Shown: positions 49,202 through 60,135 of the stretch, piece after piece
How positions within the stretch are numbered: the stretch's first letter is position 1
How the letters are laid out: the number at the start of each line of letters is the position of its first letter
Source of the DNA: Combretum micranthum
Taxonomy: Eukaryota > Streptophyta > Magnoliopsida > Myrtales > Combretaceae
Reading direction: 5' to 3'
Assembly (NCBI GenBank): GCA_024138025.1
Contig: JAMXBD010000114.1
Span: 1,550,001 to 1,614,000 of the forward strand
DNA: 64,000 bases
Translations under genes and position numbers: made by a program
The notes under the pieces: model-generated
The model's input: only the letters and a program-made list of their open reading frames with translations
Told to the model about the DNA's origin: nothing
Databases searched by the model: none

Positions 49202-50187
49202 ATGGGAAGAGCTCCATGTTGTTCCAGAATCGGTTTACGTAGAGGTGCTTGGACAGCCAAAGAAGACACTTTGCTTATTAACTACATTAAAACTCATGGA
49301 GGAGGCAATTGGAGGTCTCTCCCTAAAAGAGCAGGTACGAAATTCATGTTCCGGTAATTGAACAATCGGTTCTGGTATAAGATACTATCTTCATCGCCAG
49401 CTAAACGATTGGACATCAAACCCGTAATTTATTTTTTTAACTCTTATCTATATGTATCACCATTATGGTAGTTTATTATTTATCAACTAATGTTACCTCG
49501 ATGTTGACAAAAGTAGGACTACTTAGATGTGGCAAGAGTTGTAGATTAAGATGGTTGAACTATCTCAGACCAGATATAAAGAGAGGGAACATAACGTCCG
49601 AGGAGGAAGACCTCATCGTCCGTCTCCATTCTCTACTCGGCAACCGCTGGTCACTTATAGCAGGAAGATTACCAGGCCGAACCGACAATGAGATTAAGAA
49701 TTATTGGAATACACATCTAAGCAAAAAAGTGGTCAATCCTGGCAACAGCTCTCAGTGGTCCCCGAACATGGTTACAACCTGCAGTGCTTCGGGATCCAGA
49801 AAGAGGAAAAGAGGTAGTAGTAAGGAAGAGGAGGCCGAAATCATCTCCAAAATCAAAGTCCACCATCCCAAGCCAACGAGGGTTGTAACTCCACTAGTCT
49901 TTTCAATATCTAAGGGCGACAAAAGCTCTGATGGAGGAAGTAGCAGCAGCAATGGCAGCAATAAAAAACCATTAAAGATCAACAATTGTGAGCAGTTGGA
50001 CATGTTAGACTTACCTTCTACATCTCATGTTACGTTGGAAGACTATAATTTTGATCATAGTATTTGGGACAACGATAATTGGAGTATGGTATACGGAGAG
50101 ATTTTCCAGGAATATCAAGAACTACTGAGAGCAGAAGAAGGTCCAAATCTGTCGGAGTTTGCATTTGTAGATTCGTTGTTAATTTGA
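49202..50187 (+). CDS. R2R3-MYB transcription factor, bHLH-interacting type
   Basis: Two exons, 49202-49334 and 49517-50187, with a 182-bp intron (GCAG|GTACGA ... AAGTAG|GACT) that splits a Gly codon; the product is 267 residues. The start is the ATG of MGRAPCC, the conserved R2R3-MYB N-terminus; an in-frame ATG at 49178 would add eight residues. R2 has W17, W37 and W57; R3 has I70, W89 and W108. R3 carries the bHLH-binding signature exactly (D76-L77, R80, L84, L91, R95), so it should act with bHLH and WD40 partners in the nucleus. The C-terminus has a basic patch (RKRKR, 139-143), [12 protein letters not shown] (156-167), a Ser-rich run and an acidic end. The second intron usual in R3 is absent. 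The N-terminal half resembles regulators of flavonoid/proanthocyanidin genes (TT2/MYBPA side), but that is inference; the C-terminal subgroup is not fixed. No stop or frameshift is seen. Confidence 0.92.
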
Positions 50188-50344
50188 TTTTGACTGCTCT
50201 CCTTAAAGGTATTGTAGGTTGATATATGCTTGAATAAGTAATATTAATGTAGATGTTTTTATTAGTTAGTGACTTTGAAGTTAAGATTAGTTAACCGTGA
50301 ACATGTTGAAAATTAACAATGTAACTTTCATTTTAATATTAGGA

Positions 50345-50637
50345 TAAGAGTCTAATTAGATTGTCTAATTTTTATTCGTATCGTAACGAATCTCTCCTTA
50401 ATGTTAAATCCACGCAATGTGATGTTGGAATTAAAGCTGAAATGGAAGTTTGGTTGGTTATAAACATGACAGAAATAGAGGAGCTTGGGAATAGTATGTA
50501 ATTTGATGTTTGCTTTACGAGAAAATAATAGATGGTGGTTGAAAAGTGTGTGAAGGAAACTTAGCTTAAGGATAAATTGTCCAAGGATGTGTAAAGAGCA
50601 CTTTCTTTGGTCTAAGGTTTGAAGAAGATATGTTTAA
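50345..50637. repeat. duplicated block, copy 2, left part
   Basis: Matches 36120-36413, starting about 150 bp after the MYB stop codon. It breaks off at ATGTTTAA where the chromovirus begins, while copy 1 continues without interruption (ATGCTTGAATAG). Confidence 0.9.
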
Positions 50638-52278
50638 TGTATAAATAAATAAATTATAGTGAAGGGCAAAGTTGTTATATAGGATTAAATAAGAGGGTTT
50701 TATGGTCCATCATAATATAAATAATATGTTGTTATATGGCAGACACATGATTGAACGAGTGATAAGCATCCAAGAAGAACAAGAAGAGACAGATTTTACA
50801 TTGCCCCCATAGGCTGCAGGCCTTGGCATTTACACTGCCAACTTTGGATCTTATACTGCCGATTTAAGAGCTAGCTTTCTTATTCCGGTTCTGTCTTTCG
50901 CGTTTAAGCCACCAGCCTTCTTTACCAGCCTTTAATGCATGAATTGTTTCTTGTTTTTAGGGTTTTCCATGTATTATAAATAGACCCTTAATCTTGTTTT
51001 CTTTTCATAGCCTATCCTAAGCTTTTGGAAACCCTAAACCTCCTTCAAGATTGTGACCTTGCTTCAAGGGAGATCAAGATTCAAAAACTAGGTAAGATTG
51101 ATCCTTTTCAATTCTTTTGGCAATCTAAAAGTGTTGTCCTTCCTAAAGTCTTCTTATTGGTTTTGAAAGGAATCAAATTCTAGGAGAATTTTTTGAAGAA
51201 ACCCTAAGTTTATTAGAGATTCTATTGTTTTACGATCAAGGAAGGAAGGTAGTTGTGATTCTTATTAGTTTAAGGGTTTAGATGACCTTAAGAGTGTGTT
51301 TGTCTTGTGAAAATGAGTTTTTAGATAGTTTTGCTTTATGTGATCAGGTGTTTCCATTGAAGTAAGGTTTGTATTCCAAAAGTTATTTTAGGTACATTCT
51401 TACCTTGTTTGATGATTGTGTTTGTTAAGAAAAACATATAATTGGATTAATTGCTATCTAGCTTTAATTGGTTTGTTGCTTATGTTTGGCTAGGTCCAAT
51501 AGACTAGGAGTATCGTGTTACTAGGATGGCATCCTGATAATCTATGTGTGTCGTTGTCCTAAGTGGAGTCATACATAGAGATTATTCCAATAGTTTAGAA
51601 GTGGTATGAGTACGGTACCTGGATGTGTTTTTATACGTATTTTTTTTCATGGGGTTATGAGTTACTCCAGGTTTAGGACTAGTTGCAAATGGTTCTAAAT
51701 TATATTGGTTGCCTGCTAATGAAAGATAATAACCTTTGATTGTTACATATGTTACAATATTACATGTGGAATTGTAACATGTTTGTTTATGCACATGTGT
51801 TTATGGTTCAATGTACTAAGCCTTTGCGCTCACTCTTTTATTTTTCAGGAACAAGTGATAATCAAGTGATTTTTTATTTATCTAGTTACAATGTGTTCGT
51901 AGACTATAAGGATGATGATAGTGGAGTTGATTTCCCTACTGATTTTTAGAGGAGTAGAATTTTGTAGTTGCTAGAGTTGAAAGATTTATGAAGATTTTGT
52001 TAGTTATCTTGACTATTGAAGTTTGGATATTGGTTTTTATGATTTTTAATGGTTTAAGATTTTCTTGTCATATGATGTTTTAAGATGGAACGAAAGTTGG
52101 CGTTTTGTTTAAGCCAACTGAATTGTTCAGTTTCTATTATGACATCAATGTTTTAAAAGTTTCCTTTAAGTGAAACTTTGGAGTTATATGGCATATAAAT
52201 TTATGGATTAGTGGAATCATAGATTTAGCGTATTCTTCTCTAGTGAAGACACATAGTAGGCTTATAGTTTATGACATG
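50638..52278 (+). repeat. 5' LTR of the chromovirus (3' border approximate)
   Basis: Matches 60136-61770. Contains TATAAATAG at 50975-50983, an ACTAG|GTAAG donor-like site at 51092 and TTTTTCAG|GAACAAG at 51848. The small frames inside (51582-51949) are LTR sequence. The LTR end near TATGACATGAGCACA differs from the right copy (TATGGCGTTACA), so its 3' border is uncertain. Confidence 0.8.
50975..50983 (+). promoter_or_regulatory. TATA box of the chromovirus LTR
   Basis: TATAAATAG followed by ACCCTTAATC. It sits at the same LTR position as in the related LTR at 12982. Confidence 0.55.
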
Positions 52279-53164
52279 AGCACAGGTTGTAAATCTTCTA
52301 GATCTAAGTTATGAACTCCTTAAGACAGTGAGCAATGATGAGAGGGGTAACAAATGGTTGGGGTTGCCTATCTAGTTAGTATTGTTGATATTTAATAGTT
52401 TTATATAATGTTTTGATCTTATTAGTTTGTCATACCTTTTTTCACATGTTCTATGTTTATCTTGTTAGTATACTAACTAGAAGAAGAGCCCCTAATGCTA
52501 ATTCCTCTAGGATTGGTGAGGAAGAAGTTAATTGAGGATAACCACCTTTAAACCAATCACCCCTGAATCAGTTACCTCATGACTTACCACCACCATTGCC
52601 CTCACCTATAGGTCAACAGGTATTAGTTGATGCTATTAAGCACATGCTAGCTATGAATACCCTCCTGGGGGTTGTTGCATAACAAAACTAGAATATGAAT
52701 ACCCGATAGGCCAATGCTGAGGCCTAGAGACAAGAGACATATAGACAAAATGGTAATGGTGGCAATTGTGCCAATCATGCTATTGTTTTGAGTTTGAATA
52801 AGTTGGTGCATTTTGTGTACAAGTTTGAGCCAAGGCCTGGGGATCCATTAGATGCTCAAATGTGGATGAAGGAGGTGGAGAAGACTTTTATATTCTTGAA
52901 AACAATAAGGTTAAGTATACTTCTTATTTATTGACTAGGAGAGAAAATAATTGGTGGTTGAGTACTAAGAGGCATATCACAGGAGTGATTACCTAAGATT
53001 CCAATAGGCTTTTTATAGGGAGTTTTTCCCCGAAAGCACCAAACAGCAGATGCTGCAAGAGTATTATACTCTACAACTAAGTCAAATGTTTATGGAAGAG
53101 TATAAGGCCGAGTTGAAAAAGCTGATGAGGATTTTGCCAAATCTTCTAAAGGAAAGTGAGGATG

Positions 53165-53784
53165 TGATGCAGTAGAGGTACGATAGGGTTTATCATAAGA
53201 CGTTGATTCGCGCACGAATACCCAGCTTGTGATCTTCAAATATCTATTGATACTGAGAATACCTAGATATTTGGCATCAAAAGTCGAAATCTACATAAAG
53301 ATAATGAGTTTTGGAATAGAGAGAACGCTTTCAAAGAAATTTCATTAAAAAACAATTTGTCTCATATACGATAGGGCTTACATATATATAGGCAAGCTTG
53401 AAAGTTGTCATAACTGAAAAAGGACTAACACCTATTAAATAATATTAAATAGCATTTAAAAAGGAAAAACTAAAACTGATATCCTATTAAAAGGCATTAA
53501 ATCCTATGAAACTGATATCTTATTAAAAAACATTAAATCCTATGAAATTGACATCCTATTAAAAGATATTAAATCCTATTAAAAATAATACTAAATGATA
53601 CTAAAAATTATTCTTTAAAAATAAATGATATTCTAAAGGCATTGACTGCATTATTAATTACGAATTTGAAAAACCCAAAAGACATGTAAAGTACGTCGCT
53701 CCAACACGGGCAGTGTAGAACTAAAGGCCGGTGGCATATGTTGCCGGCATAGGATTTTCCGTCTCTTCATCTTATGTTGCATCA
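53165..53784 (-). repeat. 3' LTR of the nested gypsy derivative
   Basis: A 620-bp copy matching 54559-55181. Contains repeated AT-rich words (TCCTATTAAAA(G/A)(G/A)CATTAAATC) in both LTRs. Confidence 0.85.
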
Positions 53785-54372
53785 TCCTCTCCAGTCTGGA
53801 CAAAATTCGACCTCGAATTTTAACCATGTTATGCAGTAAGTCCTCAACTTGTCTCCTCAACTCTTCATATTTTGTAGGGCTTATTTGATGATGAAGACAA
53901 TTTGGACAGGTTGCACTTAGTTCAAGATCGATTTGGTGTTGAATGTCTCTAAATGGGGATAACCCATCTAGCAAATCTTCAAAAAACACATCTTGGAACT
54001 CCTTTACAACCATAGTTGCAAACTCAGGTATTACTACCTCCTCAGTAACCTTATTGCCTACAATAGGTTGAAAATTTTCATCTTTTTCCAAAAATTCTTC
54101 CTCCTCATACTCATCATCAAAAATAGTTTTTCCATCTCCCTCAACCTTAAACACATCATCATATTTGTGAAAATCTCTTCTTCATTATTCTCAGTACTGA
54201 AGATAAGTCCTCCATCACCCACAGCTTCAAACACAAGTTCATCATCCTCATAAGTGTCAAAGATACATTTTCCATCACAGTAGTCCCCATCAACAGAAGA
54301 GAAATCATCATCAAACATCAGTTTAGGATTAAGGTTCTTACCTTTATTTTGATTTAGCATAAGCGCTTCCAT
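53654..54372 (-). pseudogene. gag/pol fragment: start of gypsy reverse transcriptase
   Basis: On the minus strand, 54372 downwards gives MEALMLNQNKGKNLNPK and an acidic linker rich in Asp/Glu. After a frameshift near 54150 comes EFQDVFFEDLLDGLSPFRDI and then QHQIDLELSATCPN, clearly the 'DVFPE...GLPP.R.I.H.I' block before the first fingers of Ty3/gypsy reverse transcriptase, followed by KYEELRRQVEDLL. The catalytic part is missing. The frame then runs across the polypurine tract into the 3' LTR (below 53784) and stops at 53654, so the pol-LTR overlap seen in the element at 5288 is repeated here. Confidence 0.8.
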
Positions 54373-54544
54373 TCTTTATGTAAGTTGATCCACCATAACA
54401 CTTAACCATTGATCGATTATCTGCTCGATCCTCTGATCTAGATCATCATAATCATAGATCTCATCCAGATGTCGCTGGTTTAGTTGTCTACAAGGCAGCA
54501 TCGTTACTCTAGGAACGGACGCAGCTCAGATACCAATGGACGCA

Positions 54545-54556
54545 GCTCAAATACCA
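54545..54556 (-). promoter_or_regulatory. primer-binding site of the nested gypsy derivative
   Basis: On the minus strand TGGTATTTGAGC follows the 5' LTR by two bases. A second similar word, TGGTATCTGAGC, lies about 20 bases on. Both are near matches to the initiator Met tRNA site. Confidence 0.75.
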
Positions 54557-54558
54557 AC

Positions 54559-55181
54559 TGACGCAACGAAGGTACGATAGGGTTTATCGCAAGATGTTGA
54601 TTCGCGCATGAATACCCAGCTTGTGATCTTCAAATATCTATTGATTCTGAGAATACCTAAATATCTAGCATCAAAAGTCAAAATCTACACAAAGATAACG
54701 AGTTTTGGAATAGAAAGAACACTCTCAAAGAAATTTCATTCAAAAACAATCTGTCTCATATGCGATAGGGCTTACATATATATAGGCAAGCTTGAAAGTT
54801 GCCATAACCGAAAAAGGACTAAAACCTATTAAATAATATTAAATAGCATTTAAAAAGGAAAAACTAAAACTGATATCCTATTAAAAGACATTAAACCCTA
54901 TGAAATTGACATCCTATTAAAAGACATTAAATCCTATGAAATTGACATCCTATTAAAAGATATTAAATCCTATTAAAAATCATACTAAATGATACTATAA
55001 ATTATTCTTTAAAAATATTAAATGATATTCTAAAGGCATTGACCGCATTATTAATTACGAATTTGAAAAACCCAAAAGACATGTAAAGTACGTCGCTCCA
55101 ACACGGGCAGTGTAGAACTAAATGCTGGCAGCATATGTCGTCGGCATAGGATTTTCCGTCTCTTCATCTTATGCTGCATCA
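54559..55181 (-). repeat. 5' LTR of the nested gypsy derivative
   Basis: A 623-bp copy of 53165-53784 with scattered substitutions and small indels. The open frames in it are not genes. Confidence 0.85.
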
Positions 55182-55385
55182 AGATGCTTAGATAAGCAGG
55201 TTTATCATAGGATTAGAGCCTGCGATTCAACATCATGTGAACCTGATGGATTTGAGCAATTATTCTATTATGGACAAGAAAGCAAAGACAGTAGAGCAGG
55301 TCTTGAGAAAGATAAAAGGTTGTGAGACATAGAGAAGTCAGGTCTACTCGAAAAAGTGGCCACCATTAATATCCTTACCCAAGAT

Positions 55386-56119
55386 TAGGGGTGTTCACGT
55401 TTCGGTTAACCGGTCCGTGGCCCTATTTTTTGATCCTAACCGTAATAATAGGATTTTCAATATCCTGATCCTAAACCTATCCATTATGAACGGTTAACCG
55501 CCTTAACGGTTAACCGTTTTTTTTCGGTTAATTTTTTCGGTTTTCGGTTTTTAACCATTTAACATAATGGTTATGCAAATTTTGCAATTAACCATACTTT
55601 TCAATATGTCCGTAAAAATAATTAGAGTATTTTTTTTTGTATAATTATATTAAAAACTATAAATTAAGAATGTAAGACATGTAAAATAGTTATTAATATA
55701 TATCGGTGTCATCAAGATAATAATCATAATAGCTTTTTAATCATGTGTTCTTATCAACCTCGATCAATTAAGCTTAATACAAAATCTCAATCAAATACCA
55801 CCATTCTAATTTTCAAACATATATGCATTTGTTTATTTTTATCTGAATTATTCACTTTAACATAACTCATATTGATAATACTAAAAAAAAATAATTATAT
55901 GGTTATATTATAAATTATATATATATAAATAATTACGGATCGGTTAACCGAATCCATCGGTTTCTAGAATCTAAAAACCGAAACCGAAACCGAAAACCGG
56001 AAAAATTAAAAATACTAATCCTAAACCGAAACCGATGGATCGGTTAACCGCTTTTTTCGGATTGGTTTCTCGGTTTCGGTTCGGTTATCCTAAACATTCG
56101 GTTTTTTTGCACACCCCTA
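55386..56119. mobile_element. nonautonomous hAT-type element, 734 bp
   Basis: Starts TAGGGGTGTTCACG and ends GCACACCCCTA, imperfect inverted ends. The perfect 8-bp duplication CCCAAGAT lies at 55378-55385 and 56120-56127, the size expected for hAT elements. The regions next to both ends are packed with GGTTAACCG palindromes and with ACCGAAACCGA/TCGGTTTCGGTT words (at least seven GGTTAACCG-like sites), probably transposase-binding subterminal motifs. The centre is AT-rich with no frame. It lies in the chromovirus gag, so it is younger than that element. Confidence 0.93.
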
Positions 56120-56689
56120 CCCAAGATAGGGGGAAAAGGCCGATCACACAGCAGTTAAGTCAGCAGTTTAGGGAATTGAAAGAAAGTATACCAGGTATCA
56201 AGGACCACATGAACTCAGAGATTATAAGTGGCTTGAGAATGCTTGTTTTTCATATGGTAAGGTTACGCACAGCTACAAGTTTTGTACAGAGAGAGTTATC
56301 CCACAAGTGTTATGTTTTAAGTATGGGTAGCAAGCCATAGGTTGCAAGGAGCCTGGAAGGAAAGTTGTTCCAAGGATTCAAATAGAAATGGAAAAATCCT
56401 TTGATTAAAGAGTAATTTCGAATTATTAAGATTATATTGGCGCTAGAGTAAGGAATGAGTACATTATTTTTTTTTTCTTGCTTGGATAATAACTATAGAT
56501 TCTAACCAACTCTTCATTATTTGGTGAGAAGTGCGATTATATTTCATTTAGATCGAAAGTTTGATTTCCCCGTGTTATGGTAATACATAGAAACGATAAC
56601 AAAAACTCTATACAATTGATCTTGTGAGCCTGCTTCAAGATAGAATAACTAATCCCTCAATCTTAGGGTAAAGGTCTTGCTTCAAGGTT

Positions 56690-59600
56690 TCTACCGTTCA
56701 GCACAAGGATACATCTAGTGTCGACACTATTGCAGGTATGCTCCTTATACTCTTGCATAGTGCTTATGTACTTTTTGATACCGGTGCGAGTTTTTCATGC
56801 ATCTCTGAATCGTTTGTGTCTATATGTGGTGTATATGTTGAGTATATGCCTGAATGCTTATCTATAAACACACCTTTGGGGAGTTGAATCATGTTGAATA
56901 GGATTTATAAGAATGTAGATATAGAGATAGATGGTAGATATTTACCTACGGACCTAGTAATGTTAGACATGGTAGAGTTCAACGTAATCTTGGGAGTAGA
57001 CTGGTTAGTAAAGTACTATGATGTGATTGGTTGTCATAACATGATAGTAAAGTTTAGTCTGCCGAATAGAGATTGATTTGTACATAAGCTTGAAGTGCAA
57101 AGAACTCTAGCTCTACCTACAAACAAGTTATGGGGAAGGTTAACTTTAGCAATGGCGGCCATGATGATAGAGGATGAACAAAAGACAGACCTTGCACGGA
57201 TACCAGTTGTATGTGAATACCCTGATGTGTTTCCAGAAGATCTACCAGAATTGCTACCACAAAGAGAAATAGAGTTTTGTATCGATTTTGTGCCAGGTAC
57301 TTTGCCTATATCTAAAAAACCATATCATATGGCTCTAAAAGAACCAACAGAGTTAAAAGTTCAGTTAGAAGATTTGCTCAAGAAGAAGTTTATTAGACCT
57401 AGTATGTCACCTTAGGGAACTCTAGTTTTGTTTGTAAAGAAAAAGATGATGGTATGAGGTTATACATAGACTATAGAGAGCTGAACCAAGTGACTATCAA
57501 GAATAAATATCCTTTGCCAAGAATAGATGATCTATTTGACCAGCTGGTAGGAGCAAAAGTATTCTCAAAGATTGATCTTAGATCAGGATATCACCATCTA
57601 TGGATTAGAGCAGAGGATATACAGAAAACAACCTTCAAGACAAGATACAGGCATTATGAGTTTGTAGTTATGCCGTTTGGTCTTACAAATGCACCAACCG
57701 TCTTTATGGACTTTATGAACAGAGTTTTTGAGATTATCTAAATGTATTTGTAGTAGTCTGTATAGATGATGTTCTAGTGTACTCTAAAATCAAGAAAGAA
57801 CAAGAAGAGCATCTGAGATTACTTCTAAACAAACTACAAAATGAGAAGTTGTATGCTAAATTCACGAAGTGTGAGTTCTGGTTAGAGAAAGTATCTTTCT
57901 TGGGACATATTATTGATGGAAATGGGATATTAGTAGATCCTGCGAAAGTAAAGACAGTGGTAGAATGACCAATTCTTAAAAGTGTGTCAAAAATTAGAAG
58001 TTTTTGGGAATTGCAGGATACTATAGAAGATTTGTAGAGGATTTTTCTAAGATTACAAGTCTTTTAACCATAATGACATAGAAAGGGGTAAATTATGAAT
58101 GATATGAGAACTATGAGAACAGCTTCCAATAGTTGATGGAAATGCTAGTATTTGTCCCAATGTTAGCCTTACCGGTGAGTGGTGAGGAGTATGCTATCTA
58201 TAGTGATGCGTCCATACAAGGGTTAGGTTATGTGTTGATGTAGGGAAGCAGGGTGATAGCATATGCTTCTAAATAGCTGAAGCCTTATGAAAAGAATTAC
58301 CCTACACATGATCTGGAGCTAGCAGCAGTGGTACATGCCTTGAAGGTGTAGAGACACCATCTGTGTGAAGAGATATGCAAAATATATACGAACCACAAAA
58401 GTTTAGAGTACATCTTTACCCAGAGAGAGTTGAATATGAGACAAAGGAAATGGTTAGAACTTATGAAGGGCTATGATGTCGATATTCAATATCATCCTAG
58501 AAAGGTAGATGTAGTAGCAAATGCCTTGAATAGAAAGCAAGTTGAGAATTTAGCAGCTTTGATCACTTGTGAATGTCATTTTATAAATGATATGAAGAAG
58601 TTGAAATTAGAGATAGTAACCAGACAAGTAGGTGCAAGACTCGTGAACTTTCAACCTACTATTATAGAAAGAATCAAAGTAGCTCAGACAGATGATCCAA
58701 GTACACAGGAGGTAAAGAAGAGAATGAAAGTAAGCAAGACAAGGACAACTGAGTTTCACATTGATAGTGAAGGTGTCATGAGACATAAAAGGAGGTTATG
58801 TGTGCCAAAGCAAGGAGAACTTCAGGAGTTATTAAAAGAGGCACATTATTCTGGTTATTAAATTCATCCTAGAGGTAACAAGATGTATCAAGATTTGAAA
58901 AAGTTATATTCATGGAATAACATGAAGAAAGAGATTGCAAAGTATGTATCTAAGTGCTATACTTGCCAGTTGATCAATATTGAGCACAGAAGACCAGCAG
59001 GTGAATTAAAGCCTTTATCTGTACCTCAGTGGAAGTGGAAGCACATAACCATGGATTTTTTACGGCTTTACCTAAAACTAAGGAAAAGTTTGATTTAGTA
59101 TGGGTAATTGTGGACATACTTACATAGGTAGCTTGCTTGATTCCCATTAAAATGAGGTATCGATTGGAGCAATTAACAAAGTTGTATATCAAGGAGATAG
59201 TAAGGTTACATGGAATACTGGTGACCATTGTATCAGACAGAGATTCTAGATTTATTAGAATGTCCTGGAAAAGCCTGCATAATACTTTAGGTACTAAAGT
59301 GGTTTTCAGTACCACTCACCACCCTTAGAAAGATAGACAATCTGAATAGACCATCCAAATCCTTGACGACATGTTAAGAGCTTGCGTTTTAGATTTTGAA
59401 GGTAATTGGGATGAGTACTTACCTTTGGTAGAGTTTGCTTATAATAATAGCTATCAAGCATTACTTGGGATGTTGCCTTATGAAGCTTTGCATGGTAGAG
59501 TATGCAGGTCGCCTATTCCTTGGGATGAAGTATGTGACAGACAGATTTTGGGACTAGAGCTGGTACATGATGCTATTGATAAGGTCAAAGCGATCAAACA

Positions 59601-60115
59601 GAAGATGTAAATAGCTCAAAGTCATTAGAAAATTTATGCAGATAAGAGAAGGAGACCTTAGGAGTTTCAAGTAGGGCAACATGTTCTGCTTAAGATTTCA
59701 CCAGCTAAAGGTGTTTTGAGGTTTGGTTTGAGGGGCAAGTTAAACCTCATGTATATGGGACCTTATAAAATCTTGGAAAGGATAGGCGATGTCGCTTATA
59801 TGTTAGCTTTACTGCCTAGTTTAGATGGATTACATGACGTGTTCCATGTTTCTATGTTGAGAAAATATGTGAAAGATCATGAACAGATAGTAGTTTTGGA
59901 ATTGTTGGAAGTGCAACCAATTATCACTATAGTTGAAAAGCTAATAAGGATTGTAGATGCTAAAGAATAGATCTTAAGAAGACATATGATCAAGTATGTG
60001 AAAGTACAATGGACGAATAAATCTAAACAGGAAGCTACTTAGGAGCTAGAGGAGGAAATGAGAACAAAATCTCTCGAGATTTTCGATAATCTATGTAACT
60101 TTCAAGGATGAAAGT
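56690..60115 (+). pseudogene. chromovirus pol: protease, RT, RNase H, integrase, chromodomain
   Basis: Replication genes of the chromovirus, broken by many stops. Protease: LFDTGASFSCIS (about 56775-56812) with an intact DTG site, followed by VILGVDWLV. Reverse transcriptase (57180-57965): [57 protein letters not shown], and the catalytic site CIDDVLVYS after a stop near 57740. RNase H (58150-58540): YSDAS, DLELAAVVHALK and ANALNRK. Integrase (58850-59700): the CYTC zinc half, ITMDF, SDRDSRF and VEFAYNNSYQ. The end (59960-60110) reads as a chromodomain (MIKYVKVQWTNKSKQEAT, ELEEEM), a module that in related elements guides insertion into chromatin. At least ten in-frame stops and shifts were noted (for example 57413, 57739, 57966, 58859, 59097). 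It is not functional. Confidence 0.92.
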
Positions 60116-60120
60116 TTCTT

Positions 60121-60135
60121 TTAAGAGGAGAGAGA
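60121..60135 (+). promoter_or_regulatory. polypurine tract of the chromovirus
   Basis: TTAAGAGGAGAGAGA lies directly before the 3' LTR start TGTAAAGGGC; it primes second-strand synthesis in this class. Confidence 0.85.

Larger units (their letters stand above)
53165..55181 (-). mobile_element. gypsy deletion derivative nested in gag (minus)
   Basis: Two LTRs of about 620 bp enclose only 774 bp. On the minus strand the LTRs start TGATGCA(G/A)CATAAG and end near GCATCA/GCGTCA. Flanks GGATG (53160-53164) and AGATG (55182-55186) agree at four of five bases. The internal part keeps the primer site, a short N-terminal piece and the first part of reverse transcriptase, then jumps to the polypurine tract. 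It is a nonautonomous deletion product. Its LTR ends resemble those of the gypsy family at 5288 and 34526. Confidence 0.88.
52470..56400 (+). pseudogene. chromovirus gag, in three pieces
   Basis: Capsid gene of the chromovirus, interrupted by two insertions. Piece 1 (52470-53164) has a proline-rich N-terminus (HDLPPPLPSPIGQQVLVDAI) and the gag core start (FEPRPGDPLDAQMWMKEVEK). Piece 2 (55187-55377) has the gag core end (RFIIGLEPAIQHHVNLMDLS, then EQVLRK). Piece 3 (56128-56400) reaches a degenerate zinc knuckle (CFSYGKVTHSYKFC, the second Cys replaced by Tyr). Many stops break it. The two insertions lie at 53165-55181 and 55386-56119. Confidence 0.8.

Noticed and set aside
49752..50003. 83-residue minus-strand frame
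   Set aside because: Antisense shadow of the MYB second exon.
52200..52420. Primer-binding site after the left chromovirus LTR
   Set aside because: No convincing match to the initiator Met tRNA or another common tRNA site could be read, so none is listed.
58974..59315. 113-residue minus-strand frame
   Set aside because: Antisense shadow of the chromovirus integrase.
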